From: Prosthecochloris sp. | Lineage (GTDB): Bacteria > Bacteroidota > Chlorobiia > Chlorobiales > Chlorobiaceae | Assembly (NCBI GenBank): GCA_004028745.1 | Contig: RAZP01000047.1 | Coordinates: 1-16,976 of the forward strand | Length of the DNA: 16,976 nt | Direction: 5' to 3' | Part shown: one piece after another, positions 6,556-13,496 of the stretch | Numbering within the stretch: position 1 is the first letter of the stretch | How the letters are laid out: every line of letters begins with the position of its first letter | The notes under the pieces: model-generated | Seen by the model: the letters and a program-made list of their open reading frames with translations, nothing else | What the model was told of the DNA's origin: nothing | Databases searched by the model: none | Program-made: the position numbers and the translations under genes

Positions 6556-6573
6556 AATTTCTTCTAAGAAATT
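6556..6573. promoter_or_regulatory. Perfect 8-2-8 dyad upstream of amtB, possible operator
   Basis: AATTTCTT (6556-6563) and AAGAAATT (6566-6573) are exact inverted copies separated by CT. The dyad lies just downstream of the candidate -10 box and 54 nt before amtB, where a repressor site would sit. The binding protein is unknown. Confidence 0.4.
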
Positions 6574-6627
6574 TATGAACAATGATTAAATGACCTGAAT
6601 CTTTAAAGAACATTAAAACAAACACGC

Positions 6628-7956
6628 ATGAAAACATTAGTAAAATCACTCGGCTTGCTTTCGTGCGGCATGCTGGTAACGGGAATTATTCCTGGGCCTC
6701 CTTTGCTTGCCGCCGAAAGTGTTGATGTGGGAAGTATCAATGCTTATGCCATTGACAACTTCTTCCTTTTCATCGCCGCCGTCCTTGTCCTGTTTATGCA
6801 GGCCGGCTTCGCCATGGTTGAATCCGGCCTGAACTCGGCAAAAAACACGGTCAATATCCTTTTCAAAAACATGATGGACCTTTCGGTCGGTGCATTATTG
6901 TTCTTTATTATCGGCTACGGACTTATGTATCCGGGCGATGCATTTACCGGAGGATGGTTTGGGTTCGGCGGATTTGGTGTCAGCATGGAAGCACCTGAAG
7001 CCGTGGGAGGAAACCTCCATCCTGCCGTTGACTTTCTTTTCCAGGTAGCGTTTGCGGCAACCGCGGCAACCATTGTTTCCGGAGCCGTTGCAGGAAGAAT
7101 GAAGTTCGAAGCATACCTGATCTACTCAGCGGTAATCACTGCTATAATTTATCCGATAAGTGGTTTCTGGAAATGGGGTGGCGGCTGGCTGAACGAGCTC
7201 GGTTTCTATGATTTTGCAGGATCACTGGTAGTTCATGCACTTGGAGGTTTTGCGGGCCTTGCCGCGGCAATCGTTCTCGGCCCCCGTATTGGACGCTTCA
7301 ATCCGGACGGCTCCCCTAACGCGCTTCCAGGCCACAACCTTGCCATGAGCACTCTTGGAGTCTTTATTCTGTTTATTGGATGGTTCGGCTTCAACCCAGG
7401 GAGTCAGCTTGCAATTGCGGGTGCGGATAACACAAGTATTGTCATGATAATTGCAACCAACACTTTGCTTGCCGCTACTGCAGGCGCCGTGCTTGCAATG
7501 TTAGCAGCCTGGGCGTTGTTTAAAAAACCTGACCTCACGATGGCGTTGAATGGTATGCTTGGAGGCCTTGTGGGCATCACCGCGAACTGTGACTCGGTGA
7601 CCTACAACGAAGCAATCATTATCGGCGCTGTTGCAGGCATCCTGGTCGTTGCCGGCGTGAAACTGCTTGACATGCTCAGGATCGACGACCCGGTAGGTGC
7701 ATGGCCGGTACACGGTCTCAACGGTATCTGGGGGGGGCTTGCAGCCGGTATTTTCGGTGGTCACCCGCTTATGGCACAGATTATCGGTTCGATTGCCATC
7801 CCTCTCTGGGGATTTGCGGCGATGCTGGTACTCTTCCTGATTCTCAAGGCTGCCGGTATACTGAGAGTATCGAGAGACGATGAGATGAAAGGCCTCGATA
7901 TTTCCGAACACGAGGAAGAAGCCTATCACGGTTTCCAGATATTTTCCAACCAGTAA
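6628..7956 (+). CDS. amtB: Ammonium transporter, Amt family
   Basis: AmtB conducts ammonium/ammonia across the inner membrane as a trimer. The 442-residue product has an N-terminal signal-like segment (1-29, ending near LLAAE) followed by about eleven hydrophobic helices. Family features: FMQAGFAMVESGL (56-68), KNTVNILFKNMMDLS, the pore twin histidines His203 (SLVVHALGG) and His362 (WPVHGLNG), and GWFGFNPGSQLA. The C-terminal tail (ISEHEEEAYHG) is where P-II proteins dock. A P-II gene follows 23 nt downstream, the classic amtB-glnK pair. No Shine-Dalgarno sequence is visible; an AT-rich upstream region with a perfect dyad suggests regulation by nitrogen status, but the regulator cannot be named. 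Confidence 0.97.
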   Translation: MKTLVKSLGLLSCGMLVTGIIPGPPLLAAESVDVGSINAYAIDNFFLFIAAVLVLFMQAGFAMVESGLNSAKNTVNILFKNMMDLSVGALLFFIIGYGLMYPGDAFTGGWFGFGGFGVSMEAPEAVGGNLHPAVDFLFQVAFAATAATIVSGAVAGRMKFEAYLIYSAVITAIIYPISGFWKWGGGWLNELGFYDFAGSLVVHALGGFAGLAAAIVLGPRIGRFNPDGSPNALPGHNLAMSTLGVFILFIGWFGFNPGSQLAIAGADNTSIVMIIATNTLLAATAGAVLAMLAAWALFKKPDLTMALNGMLGGLVGITANCDSVTYNEAIIIGAVAGILVVAGVKLLDMLRIDDPVGAWPVHGLNGIWGGLAAGIFGGHPLMAQIIGSIAIPLWGFAAMLVLFLILKAAGILRVSRDDEMKGLDISEHEEEAYHGFQIFSNQ

Positions 7957-7979
7957 AAGCCTAAACAGGAGCCAATACA

Positions 7980-8321
7980 ATGAAATACATCATAGCAATG
8001 ATTCAGCCTCACAAGCTGCCGGACGTAAAGGCCGCACTTGCTGAAGCCGGGATCTATAAAATGACGGTAACAAATGTTCTGGGCTGCGGGGCTCAGGGCG
8101 GGTACACGGAGGTCTACCGCGGGGTTCCCAGCGAGATCAACCTCCTGAAAAAGATAAAACTCGAGATCGGCGTCAATGACGACTTCGAGAAAAAAACCAT
8201 AGACGCCATCATCAAGGGAGCCAAAACAGGGGAAATCGGAGACGGTAAGATCTTCGTCTTCGATCTGCCGAAATGCATCAGGATACGTACTGAAGAGACG
8301 GGAAATGACGCAATCGGTTAA
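7980..8321 (+). CDS. glnK: P-II family nitrogen regulator (GlnK-like, no Tyr51)
   Basis: P-II trimers sense ATP/ADP and 2-oxoglutarate and block AmtB under nitrogen excess. The 113-residue protein aligns without gaps to E. coli GlnB: Gln39 (2-oxoglutarate site), YRG 46-48 at the T-loop base, B loop TGEIGDGKIFVF (83-94) with Lys90, and the C loop RIRTEE. Differences from GlnB: residue 51, the uridylylated tyrosine, is Ser in VPSEI; residue 38 is Ala instead of Arg; residue 40 is Gly instead of Lys; residue 85 is Glu instead of Lys. Regulation by GlnD-type uridylylation at that site is thus not possible, and nucleotide binding may differ. A clear CAGGAG lies 8 nt before the start. The gene follows amtB closely and is almost certainly cotranscribed. 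Confidence 0.93.
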   Translation: MKYIIAMIQPHKLPDVKAALAEAGIYKMTVTNVLGCGAQGGYTEVYRGVPSEINLLKKIKLEIGVNDDFEKKTIDAIIKGAKTGEIGDGKIFVFDLPKCIRIRTEETGNDAIG

Positions 8322-8331
8322 TCACAAGGAA

Positions 8332-8364
8332 CCCCGGAAAATTTTCAAAAAAGGTTTTCCGGGG
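8332..8364 (+). terminator. Strong hairpin after glnK (weak terminator or processing stem)
   Basis: CCCCGGAAAA (8332-8341) pairs perfectly with TTTTCCGGGG (8355-8364). Two G-U and two A-U pairs can extend it inward to a 14-bp stem with a 5-nt loop. No run of T follows (AACCAG), so it is a poor intrinsic terminator; it may protect the amtB-glnK message or separate its level from that of the porin gene. Confidence 0.5.
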
Positions 8365-8415
8365 AACCAGTAACAGCAACACTTAATCAACATTTGAAAA
8401 AAAGGAAGTTCAATC

Positions 8416-9078
8416 ATGAAAAAAACATCCAAATTCTTTACCCTCCTTGTCGGTCTTGTAGTGATGTTCTCAGGGATTGCCAAAGCCGAAGGGTTCAGTG
8501 TCGGCGCCGACGTCGTAAGCAGGTATATCTGGAGAGGCACACAGTTCGGAGAAGGTATTGCCGTTCAGCCCTCGCTGAGCTATACCTTCCCTGGTATCGG
8601 CGTTGAGGTCGGAGTATGGGGATCATACGATCTCAATGACGATAGTGCTAATGAAGTCGATCCTTATCTGACAGTACCGCTTGGGGAATACTTCAGTTTT
8701 ACTGTGACAGATTATTATTTCCCAACCTTACCAGGTGCTGACACAGATGTCTTCAACTACGATGATGGTAGTGCCCATTTTGTAGAGCTGAGCGCAGGCT
8801 TCGAGTATGAAAACCTGAGCCTTTTAGCAGGCGTTTTCGTCACCAACGATGACGATAACTCAAAGTATTTCGAGGCTGATTACAATTTCTACGACAAAGA
8901 TGACTATTCAGCATCTCTCTTTGTCGGTGCCGGTGATGGAATGTACACTACCGATGCCGACTTCGATCTTGTTAATGTGGGAATTACTGCTTCGAAAGAT
9001 ATCTTCTCGGCATCCTATATCGTCAATCCGGAACAGGAAACCTCCTGGGTTGTTTTCGGCGTTACTCTGGAACCGTAA
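8416..9078 (+). CDS. TorF family putative outer-membrane porin
   Basis: A 220-residue secreted beta-barrel candidate. Residues 1-24 form a signal peptide with cleavage after AKA. The mature part begins with GFSVGADVVSRYIWRGTQFGEG, the motif at the start of the TorF/gcw_chp (TIGR02001) family, and continues as alternating short amphipathic strands rich in Tyr, Asp and Gly. The protein ends without the usual terminal Phe (VTLEP), which is odd for a BAM substrate. AGGAAG precedes the start codon at good distance. It follows amtB-glnK by 94 nt in the same orientation, which suggests a role in entry of nitrogen compounds; that role is inference. It has a rho-independent terminator about 100 nt downstream. 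Confidence 0.85.
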   Translation: MKKTSKFFTLLVGLVVMFSGIAKAEGFSVGADVVSRYIWRGTQFGEGIAVQPSLSYTFPGIGVEVGVWGSYDLNDDSANEVDPYLTVPLGEYFSFTVTDYYFPTLPGADTDVFNYDDGSAHFVELSAGFEYENLSLLAGVFVTNDDDNSKYFEADYNFYDKDDYSASLFVGAGDGMYTTDADFDLVNVGITASKDIFSASYIVNPEQETSWVVFGVTLEP

Positions 9079-9083
9079 TCTGA

Positions 9084-9167
9084 GGAAACTTTAGTCTGCC
9101 GCGAGCAAAATTTTCTCCGTTTGTGTTGCGCTAACAATAGTGCTCGCTCCCGACAGGCATAGTTTCC
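9084..9167. repeat. Long interrupted inverted repeat downstream of the porin gene
   Basis: GGAAACT (9084-9090) pairs with AGTTTCC (9161-9167), CTG (9096-9098) with CAG (9154-9156), and GCGAGCA (9101-9107) with TGCTCGC (9141-9147), around a loop of 33 nt. The unit begins 6 nt after the porin stop and lies just before the terminator, so it would form the folded 3' end of the transcript. It may be a dispersed repeat or a 3'-UTR-derived RNA. Confidence 0.5.
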
Positions 9168-9175
9168 CCACACGG

Positions 9176-9203
9176 GAAAGCGGGCAATCGCCCGTTTTCT
9201 CTT
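9176..9203 (+). terminator. Rho-independent terminator of the amtB-glnK-porin block
   Basis: GAAAGCGGGC (9176-9185), loop AATC, and GCCCGTTTTC (9190-9199) form a 10-bp stem with one G-T pair; the right arm and TCTCTT after it supply the T-rich tail. Confidence 0.75.
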
Positions 9204-9214
9204 GCACCCCCATG

Positions 9215-9226
9215 TAACAATTGTTA
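9215..9226. promoter_or_regulatory. 12-bp perfect palindrome TAACAATTGTTA
   Basis: This palindrome lies between the terminator and the structured leader, in the region where the nikR promoter should be. It could be an operator, but no regulator can be named. Confidence 0.25.
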
Positions 9227-9257
9227 AATAAGTGGCACTTTTTCCAAAAATGTGCTA

Positions 9258-9317
9258 CCTTATCCTGAAATCAGCAAGGAAATAGCAAATGACGACGTGC
9301 TGATGCAAGGAATAAGG
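9258..9317 (+). promoter_or_regulatory. Structured leader element upstream of nikR
   Basis: Pairing blocks: CCTTAT 9258-9263 with ATAAGG 9312-9317; CCT 9264-9266 with AGG 9308-9310 (one bulged A); ATCAGCA 9270-9276 with TGCTGAT 9298-9304; loop of 21 nt. This makes 16 bp within 60 nt. It could be a leader RNA or riboswitch-like element for the nickel operon, a small RNA, or just a repeat. It does not match any metal riboswitch consensus I can recall with confidence. Confidence 0.4.
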
Positions 9318-9327
9318 ATTAAGTCTT

Positions 9328-9396
9328 ACACGGGAATCCATTGCTGGTGTTAAGGGTTTGCATGGATGCCGCATCAAGTGCGGCATGACTTCGTGT
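9328..9396. repeat. Multi-stem intergenic repeat upstream of nikR
   Basis: Three nested stems: ACACG 9328-9332 with CGTGT 9392-9396, ATCCAT 9336-9341 with ATGGAT 9362-9367, and ATGCCGCA 9366-9373 with TGCGGCAT 9379-9386 (loop TCAAG). The combination of a GGAATCCAT arm with a TGCGGCAT hairpin is a repeat type I recognise from many bacterial intergenic regions. It sits 59 nt before nikR. Confidence 0.6.
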
Positions 9397-9454
9397 GGTT
9401 CTCTGTTCAGTTCAACAACTCAACAATTCAATAGTCATCTATCCTTGTTGACCT

Positions 9455-9850
9455 ATGAAACGGTTTGGTGTATCACTCGAAGACGACCTTCTGGAAAAGC
9501 TTGACGGGCTGGTTGCGGCTCATGCATTTCCAAACAGATCCCAGGCTATACGCTTTCTTATCAGGAAGTATCTTAAAGAAGAACAGTGGAAAAGCAACCG
9601 GGAAGTCACCGGTTGCCTTGTTCTTGTATACGATCATCACAAATCCGGTTTGCAGAACAAACTCACAAGCATACAGCACGATTACCATAGCCTTGTCATC
9701 TGCAGCCAGCACGTCCACCTCGATCACGACAACTGTATGGAGACCATAACACTCAAGGGCAAAGCAACCGAATTGCAGGAACTTGCCGACAAACTGATTG
9801 CGGTCAAGGGCATTATCCATGGAGAACTTGTCATGAGCGTGCTGCAATGA
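9455..9850 (+). CDS. nikR: Nickel-responsive transcriptional regulator NikR
   Basis: A 131-residue ribbon-helix-helix repressor that represses nickel uptake genes when nickel is plentiful. Residues 1-45 form the DNA-binding domain (RFGVSLEDDLLEKLD, then NRSQAIRFLIRKYL). The C-terminal ACT-like domain carries the nickel ligands His75, His86, His88 (HVHLDHDNC) and Cys94, which match E. coli His76, His87, His89 and Cys95 with a shift of one. No strong Shine-Dalgarno sequence is seen, but ATG 9455 gives the correct N-terminus. It heads a run of nickel-transport genes in the same direction, 45 nt upstream of nikK, so it probably regulates its own operon. Confidence 0.95.
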   Translation: MKRFGVSLEDDLLEKLDGLVAAHAFPNRSQAIRFLIRKYLKEEQWKSNREVTGCLVLVYDHHKSGLQNKLTSIQHDYHSLVICSQHVHLDHDNCMETITLKGKATELQELADKLIAVKGIIHGELVMSVLQ

Positions 9851-9895
9851 GAGAAATGTCACAATCCAAAGCAAACGCCCTAAAAACCCTCACCC

Positions 9896-10687
9896 ATGAA
9901 AAGCGCAACGGCCATAATGATCATAGTTCTTTCACTTCTTTTCAATACCTCTCAGCAATGTTATGCACACTTCGGTATGTCTATACCCTCTGACAACATA
10001 GTTGAACAACAGGAACAGAATGCGCTAACGGTCAACCTCATGTTCGCACACCCTTTCGAGGGGCAATCCATGAATATGGAAAAACCCGTAATGGCAGGTG
10101 TTCTCAGTAACGGGAAAAAAACAGTGCTCACCGATAAGCTCAAGGCACTTGACTACAGATTGTATGCCGACACAAAATCATCAAGAGGCTGGAAGCTTCA
10201 TCACCAGCTCAAACGTCCGGGCGATCACATTTTCTTCATGGAACCGGCACCCTACTGGGAACCTGCTGAAGACAGCTATATCGTTCATTATACAAAAGTC
10301 ATTGTAAACGCTTTTGGCAAAGAGGACGGATGGGACGAGGAAACGGGTATGAAAACAGAAATCATTCCACTGACCCGTCCTTACGGACTGTACACCGGAA
10401 ACGTCTTTCAGGGCATCGTCCAACTTGAAGGGAAGCCGATACCGTTCGTCGAGGTTGAGATAGAATATTTCAACCGGGGTGGGAGAAGTTCGACCCCTGC
10501 CGCACCATTCGTAACCCAAGTCATAAAGGCCGACATCAACGGCGTCTTCACCTATGCTATCCCGAAATCCGGCTGGTGGGGCTTCGCCGCCCTCTCAACC
10601 GACCGGAAAACAATAGTTCGGAACGGAAAACCCAAACCGGTGGAAATCGGTGCCGTACTGTGGATCAAAGCAGAAGATTTTAAATAG
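9896..10687 (+). CDS. nikK: NikK-like DUF4198 periplasmic protein of the nickel ECF system
   Basis: A 263-residue exported protein of the DUF4198 family, found beside CbiM/NikM-type transporters and thought to help deliver nickel. The signal peptide runs to CYA (22-24); the mature protein would begin with His25 (HFGMSIPSDNIV), the typical opening of the family. His52 lies in the FAHPFEG motif and His110 in a GDHIFFM segment, both possible metal contacts. The C-terminal half (about 165-260) looks like a transthyretin/carboxypeptidase-regulatory beta sandwich (GNVFQGIVQLEGKPIPFVEVEIEY). cbiM begins 13 nt downstream. Its exact role is not settled; the nickel assignment comes from the family and from the adjacent nikR. 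Confidence 0.85.
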   Translation: MKSATAIMIIVLSLLFNTSQQCYAHFGMSIPSDNIVEQQEQNALTVNLMFAHPFEGQSMNMEKPVMAGVLSNGKKTVLTDKLKALDYRLYADTKSSRGWKLHHQLKRPGDHIFFMEPAPYWEPAEDSYIVHYTKVIVNAFGKEDGWDEETGMKTEIIPLTRPYGLYTGNVFQGIVQLEGKPIPFVEVEIEYFNRGGRSSTPAAPFVTQVIKADINGVFTYAIPKSGWWGFAALSTDRKTIVRNGKPKPVEIGAVLWIKAEDFK

Positions 10688-10700
10688 TTTTTTGATTAGC

Positions 10701-11297
10701 ATGCACATATCCGAAGGAGTTCTCCCCCTCGCTACGCTTGCCGGCGGCTATGCTGCTTCTGCTGCAGGTATTGGTATGGGGCTGAAAAAATTAAAAGATG
10801 AGCAGTTGGTCAAGACTGCAATGCTTTCTTCGGCGTTCTTTGTTGCCTCTTTCATACACATTCCGGTCGGCCCGACAAACATCCACCTTGTCCTGAACGG
10901 ATTCGTCGGCCTTCTGACAGGCTGGTCCTGTTTTATCGCAATCGGCATTGCACTGCTTCTGCAGGCGTTGCTTTTCCAGTTCGGAGGAATAACAACCCTT
11001 GGCATCAACACGCTCACCATGGCGCTCCCCGCGTTCATCAGCTTTCTCATTTTCTCTCCCTTGCTCATGCGTCAATCCATGCCGGTTGTCCTGACGGGCT
11101 TCCTTTGCGGTTTTGTATCGGTATTTCTCAGTGCGCTGCTCCTGAGCCTTTCGCTCGTTACCGCCGGTGAATCTTTCATGCCTGCGGCAAAACTTGTCTT
11201 TGCCGCAAACACACCGCTTATGGTCATCGACGGCCTAATCACAGCCCTCGCACTTCAGTTTATCGGCAAGGTGAAACCGGAAATGCTAACTTCATGA
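10701..11297 (+). CDS. cbiM: CbiM/NikM substrate-binding membrane protein of the nickel ECF transporter
   Basis: The S component that captures the metal ion. From ATG 10701 the protein has 198 residues and begins MHISEG: Met1 and His2 at the free N-terminus coordinate the metal in NikM/CbiM structures, so this start matters; an upstream in-frame ATG at 10650 would destroy the site. His53 and His62 in SFIHIPVGPTNIHLVLNG supply the remaining conserved ligand region. About six or seven hydrophobic helices follow. There is no separate cbiN gene; the nikL product probably takes its place. The stop overlaps the nikL start (ATGA at 11294). With nikR upstream, nickel rather than cobalt is the likely substrate. 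Confidence 0.95.
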   Translation: MHISEGVLPLATLAGGYAASAAGIGMGLKKLKDEQLVKTAMLSSAFFVASFIHIPVGPTNIHLVLNGFVGLLTGWSCFIAIGIALLLQALLFQFGGITTLGINTLTMALPAFISFLIFSPLLMRQSMPVVLTGFLCGFVSVFLSALLLSLSLVTAGESFMPAAKLVFAANTPLMVIDGLITALALQFIGKVKPEMLTS

Positions 11298-11788
11298 AAA
11301 ATCCTGCTACCAGAATCATGCGTTATCTGCAGAACGCTCAGGGAGCAATCTTTATCTTTATTGCCACCGTAACGCTCAACCTGCTCTGTGCACCAGACGC
11401 ACAAGCACACAAAATCAATCTTTTTTGCCGCTTCGAGGGAACGACATTGCACGGAGAAGCCTATTTCTCTGGAGGTGACCCGGTAAAAAACAGCCCGATA
11501 CGTATTTACGCCCTCGATTCCGGCGAACAACTGGCTTCGGGAGTCACTTCCGGCGAGGGGACATTTACATTGCCTCTTGAAAAAAAAGTACCGGTAAAAG
11601 CCGTCCTCGAGGCCGGACACGGGCATCGGGCCAGTTGGACATGGGACAAAAAAGACGAGCAGGCCGAACCCCAGGCGACCCCCTCTGTCGAAGTAGAAAA
11701 TCCTCTAACAGCAATCGCGGCAGGGTTAGTGGTTATTGCTGTTTTTTTCGGAATCCTCTATCTCTGGAAGCGACGCGATGCAGCTTGA
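11294..11788 (+). CDS. nikL: NikL-like membrane-anchored accessory protein of the nickel transporter
   Basis: A 164-residue protein with three parts: an N-terminal signal peptide (about 15-38, ending AQA), a periplasmic beta-sandwich domain (39-118), and a C-terminal membrane helix (about 139-157) followed by the basic tail KRRDAA. The mature protein would start with His39. A second histidine cluster, GHGH (108-111), lies in the domain. This layout matches NikL, which stands in for CbiN/NikN in some nickel ECF systems. It overlaps cbiM by 4 nt and cbiQ by 11 nt, so translation is coupled. Identification is by architecture and gene position; sequence similarity within this family is low. Confidence 0.75.
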   Translation: MKNPATRIMRYLQNAQGAIFIFIATVTLNLLCAPDAQAHKINLFCRFEGTTLHGEAYFSGGDPVKNSPIRIYALDSGEQLASGVTSGEGTFTLPLEKKVPVKAVLEAGHGHRASWTWDKKDEQAEPQATPSVEVENPLTAIAAGLVVIAVFFGILYLWKRRDAA

Positions 11789-12518
11789 AGTATTTTCACA
11801 GGGCAGGTCCCTGTTGCATATACTTGACCCAAGAGTCAAGCTGCTTGTTTACCTGCCGTTCATTCTTTTGACGGCATTAAGCAACAGCCTTGTTCAGGTT
11901 CCGGCATCACTTGCAACGGCAACAACTCTTGCCGGTATAGCCCGCATCCCCGGACCCCGTCTCTTTCAGAGGCTTGCCGTTGTAAACCTCTTCATGGTTT
12001 TCCTCTGGATCACCCTGCCATTTTCCATTCCGGGAGAACCGCTCTGGAATGCCGGTCCACTCATGATGTCGAGAGAAGGCGTCACCCTGCCTTTCCTGAT
12101 AACGCTGAAAGCGAACGCGATTGCGCTCTATACCATTTCACTGCCCGGCACCAGCACTGTCATGTCGCTTTCTCACGCCATGCTTCACCTTCGACTCCCC
12201 GGCAAGCTTGTAACGGTATTCTACTTTTTTTACCGCTACATCAGCGTCATTGCCGACGAGTATGCAAGAATGCTTCGCATGCTTCAGGCAAGAGGGTTCC
12301 ATGCAACAACGAGCATCCATACCATCAAAGTTTATGCTTTCTTTACCGGTATGCTTTTCATAAAAAGCCATGAACGCTCGGAAAGGGTTTACAATGCGCT
12401 GTTGATGAGAAATTTTCACGGCGAATTTCCCCTTCTAGCTCATTTCAGGCTGAGTCGGCAAGACCTGATTTTCAGTTGTTTCATGAGCTGCCTGTTTCTG
12501 ACAATCATCCTGCTATGA
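11778..12518 (+). CDS. cbiQ: CbiQ/NikQ transmembrane (T) component of the ECF transporter
   Basis: The T component transmits ATP hydrolysis to the S component. From ATG 11778 it has 246 residues and about five hydrophobic helices. The first coupling motif LRMLQARGF (166-174) is canonical; the second, ERVYNALLMRNF (202-213), keeps the arginine but has Asn where Gly is usual. DPRVKLL (17-23) is the typical N-terminal motif. An in-frame ATG at 11736 inside nikL is less likely, since QLEVFSQGRS is the usual beginning. The stop overlaps the cbiO start (ATGA at 12515). Confidence 0.93.
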   Translation: MQLEVFSQGRSLLHILDPRVKLLVYLPFILLTALSNSLVQVPASLATATTLAGIARIPGPRLFQRLAVVNLFMVFLWITLPFSIPGEPLWNAGPLMMSREGVTLPFLITLKANAIALYTISLPGTSTVMSLSHAMLHLRLPGKLVTVFYFFYRYISVIADEYARMLRMLQARGFHATTSIHTIKVYAFFTGMLFIKSHERSERVYNALLMRNFHGEFPLLAHFRLSRQDLIFSCFMSCLFLTIILL

Positions 12519-13165
12519 ACTGCATTACAGTCCACAATTTAAGTTTCTCCTATCCGGGTCATATCGAAGTCTTCAATGACCTGAACTTTTCCGTTGTTAA
12601 CGGTGAAAAAGCCGGCATCACCGGCCCCAACGGATCAGGAAAAAGCACACTTTTACTGCTTTTGATGGGCCTGCTCAAAAAGGAATCGGGAAGCATCAAT
12701 CTCTGGGGTAAATCAGTCGAAACTCCAGACGATTTCAGAAAAGCACGACTGAAAACCGGTTTTCTTTTCCAGGACCCGGATGATCAGCTTTTCCTCCCTA
12801 CCGTTGAGGAAGATATAGCCTTTGCACTCCTGAACCGGGGAATATCGAGAGAAAATGCCCGCGAAAAAGTCGACACGCTTTGTGAGACTTTCCGTATAGG
12901 ACACCTGAAAAAAAGAATTCCCTTTCATCTCTCGTGGGGACAAAAACGGCTGGTTTCACTTGCCGGCGTTCTGGTGACCGAACCGGACCTGCTGATGCTC
13001 GACGAGCCCACCGCGGGGGTGGATGACAGAGTGATCGAAACAATACTGGCCTATATCGAGGGTTTCAGCGGCACCATGTTGATCTCTTCCCACGACAAGG
13101 CGTTTCTCGACAGCATCTGCACCAGCCGGTACCGACTCTTGAACAACAGGCTGGAAAAATGCTGA
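12515..13165 (+). CDS. cbiO: CbiO/NikO ATP-binding component of the ECF transporter
   Basis: The ATPase that powers nickel uptake; a single A-component gene suggests a homodimer. From ATG 12515 it has 216 residues, on the short side for CbiO. Walker A GPNGSGKST (37-45), Q-loop Gln86 (FQDPDDQLFLPTV), signature LSWGQ (139-143), Walker B LLMLDEP (159-165), D-loop AGVDD and the switch His193 (ISSHD) are all present. The ABC signature has Trp where the canonical sequence has Gly (LSGGQ); aromatic residues occur here in some ECF ATPases. Codon overlap with cbiQ implies translational coupling. No clear terminator follows at once; the downstream spacer has several hairpins. Confidence 0.95.
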   Translation: MNCITVHNLSFSYPGHIEVFNDLNFSVVNGEKAGITGPNGSGKSTLLLLLMGLLKKESGSINLWGKSVETPDDFRKARLKTGFLFQDPDDQLFLPTVEEDIAFALLNRGISRENAREKVDTLCETFRIGHLKKRIPFHLSWGQKRLVSLAGVLVTEPDLLMLDEPTAGVDDRVIETILAYIEGFSGTMLISSHDKAFLDSICTSRYRLLNNRLEKC

Positions 13166-13318
13166 GAAGGAACGATAAACCGCCATCCAGTATCCACAGC
13201 CTCAGATCGGGCTAAACATTTTTCGCCCCAACAACTTGTCCCGTCCTGAAATAGTTGACAGTTTTTAAGCTGCACGCACCACCAGTTACCGTAAAGAAAT
13301 ACATTCGATTCTGAAACC

Positions 13319-13385
13319 CGATACCGACCCCGATTTCCGATGTTCCTTCTTTCGGTGTTCGCCGTCGGAATCGGAGTCGGTATCG
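13319..13385. repeat. Long inverted repeat with CGATACCGAC arms
   Basis: CGATACCGAC (13319-13328) pairs exactly with GTCGGTATCG (13376-13385). The inner parts CCCGATTTCCGA (13329-13340) and TCGGAATCGGA (13365-13375) pair with one mismatch and one extra base. The loop is 24 nt. It could form a cruciform or end transcription from both sides, although no T run follows. Confidence 0.65.
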
Positions 13386-13402
13386 ATAACCAACGCCGGT
13401 TC

Positions 13403-13424
13403 GGGCAGACACACAGGTCTGCCC
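13403..13424. repeat. Perfect hairpin GGGCAGAC / GTCTGCCC
   Basis: Eight-base arms (13403-13410 and 13417-13424) around ACACAG. Hairpins of this form followed by CCTAC are common dispersed repeats in many bacterial genomes, to my memory. Confidence 0.55.
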
Positions 13425-13496
13425 CTACAGTACATATCAACCCTAACACATAACACTTAGCACCCAACACCTTCTATCGCCATCCAGCTTGCCAGC

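Noticed and set aside
9130..9139. GCTAACAATA resembling an attC first core site
   Set aside because: The 7-mer CGCTAAC lacks the needed purine at its first position, no L''/L' arms or GTTRRRY partner with proper spacing follow, and the bases lie in the loop of another inverted repeat.
13237..13260. 24-nt segment starting TGTC and ending GACA, like an insertion-sequence end
   Set aside because: No transposase remnant or second end was found nearby, so it is mentioned only as part of the spacer and not called as an element.
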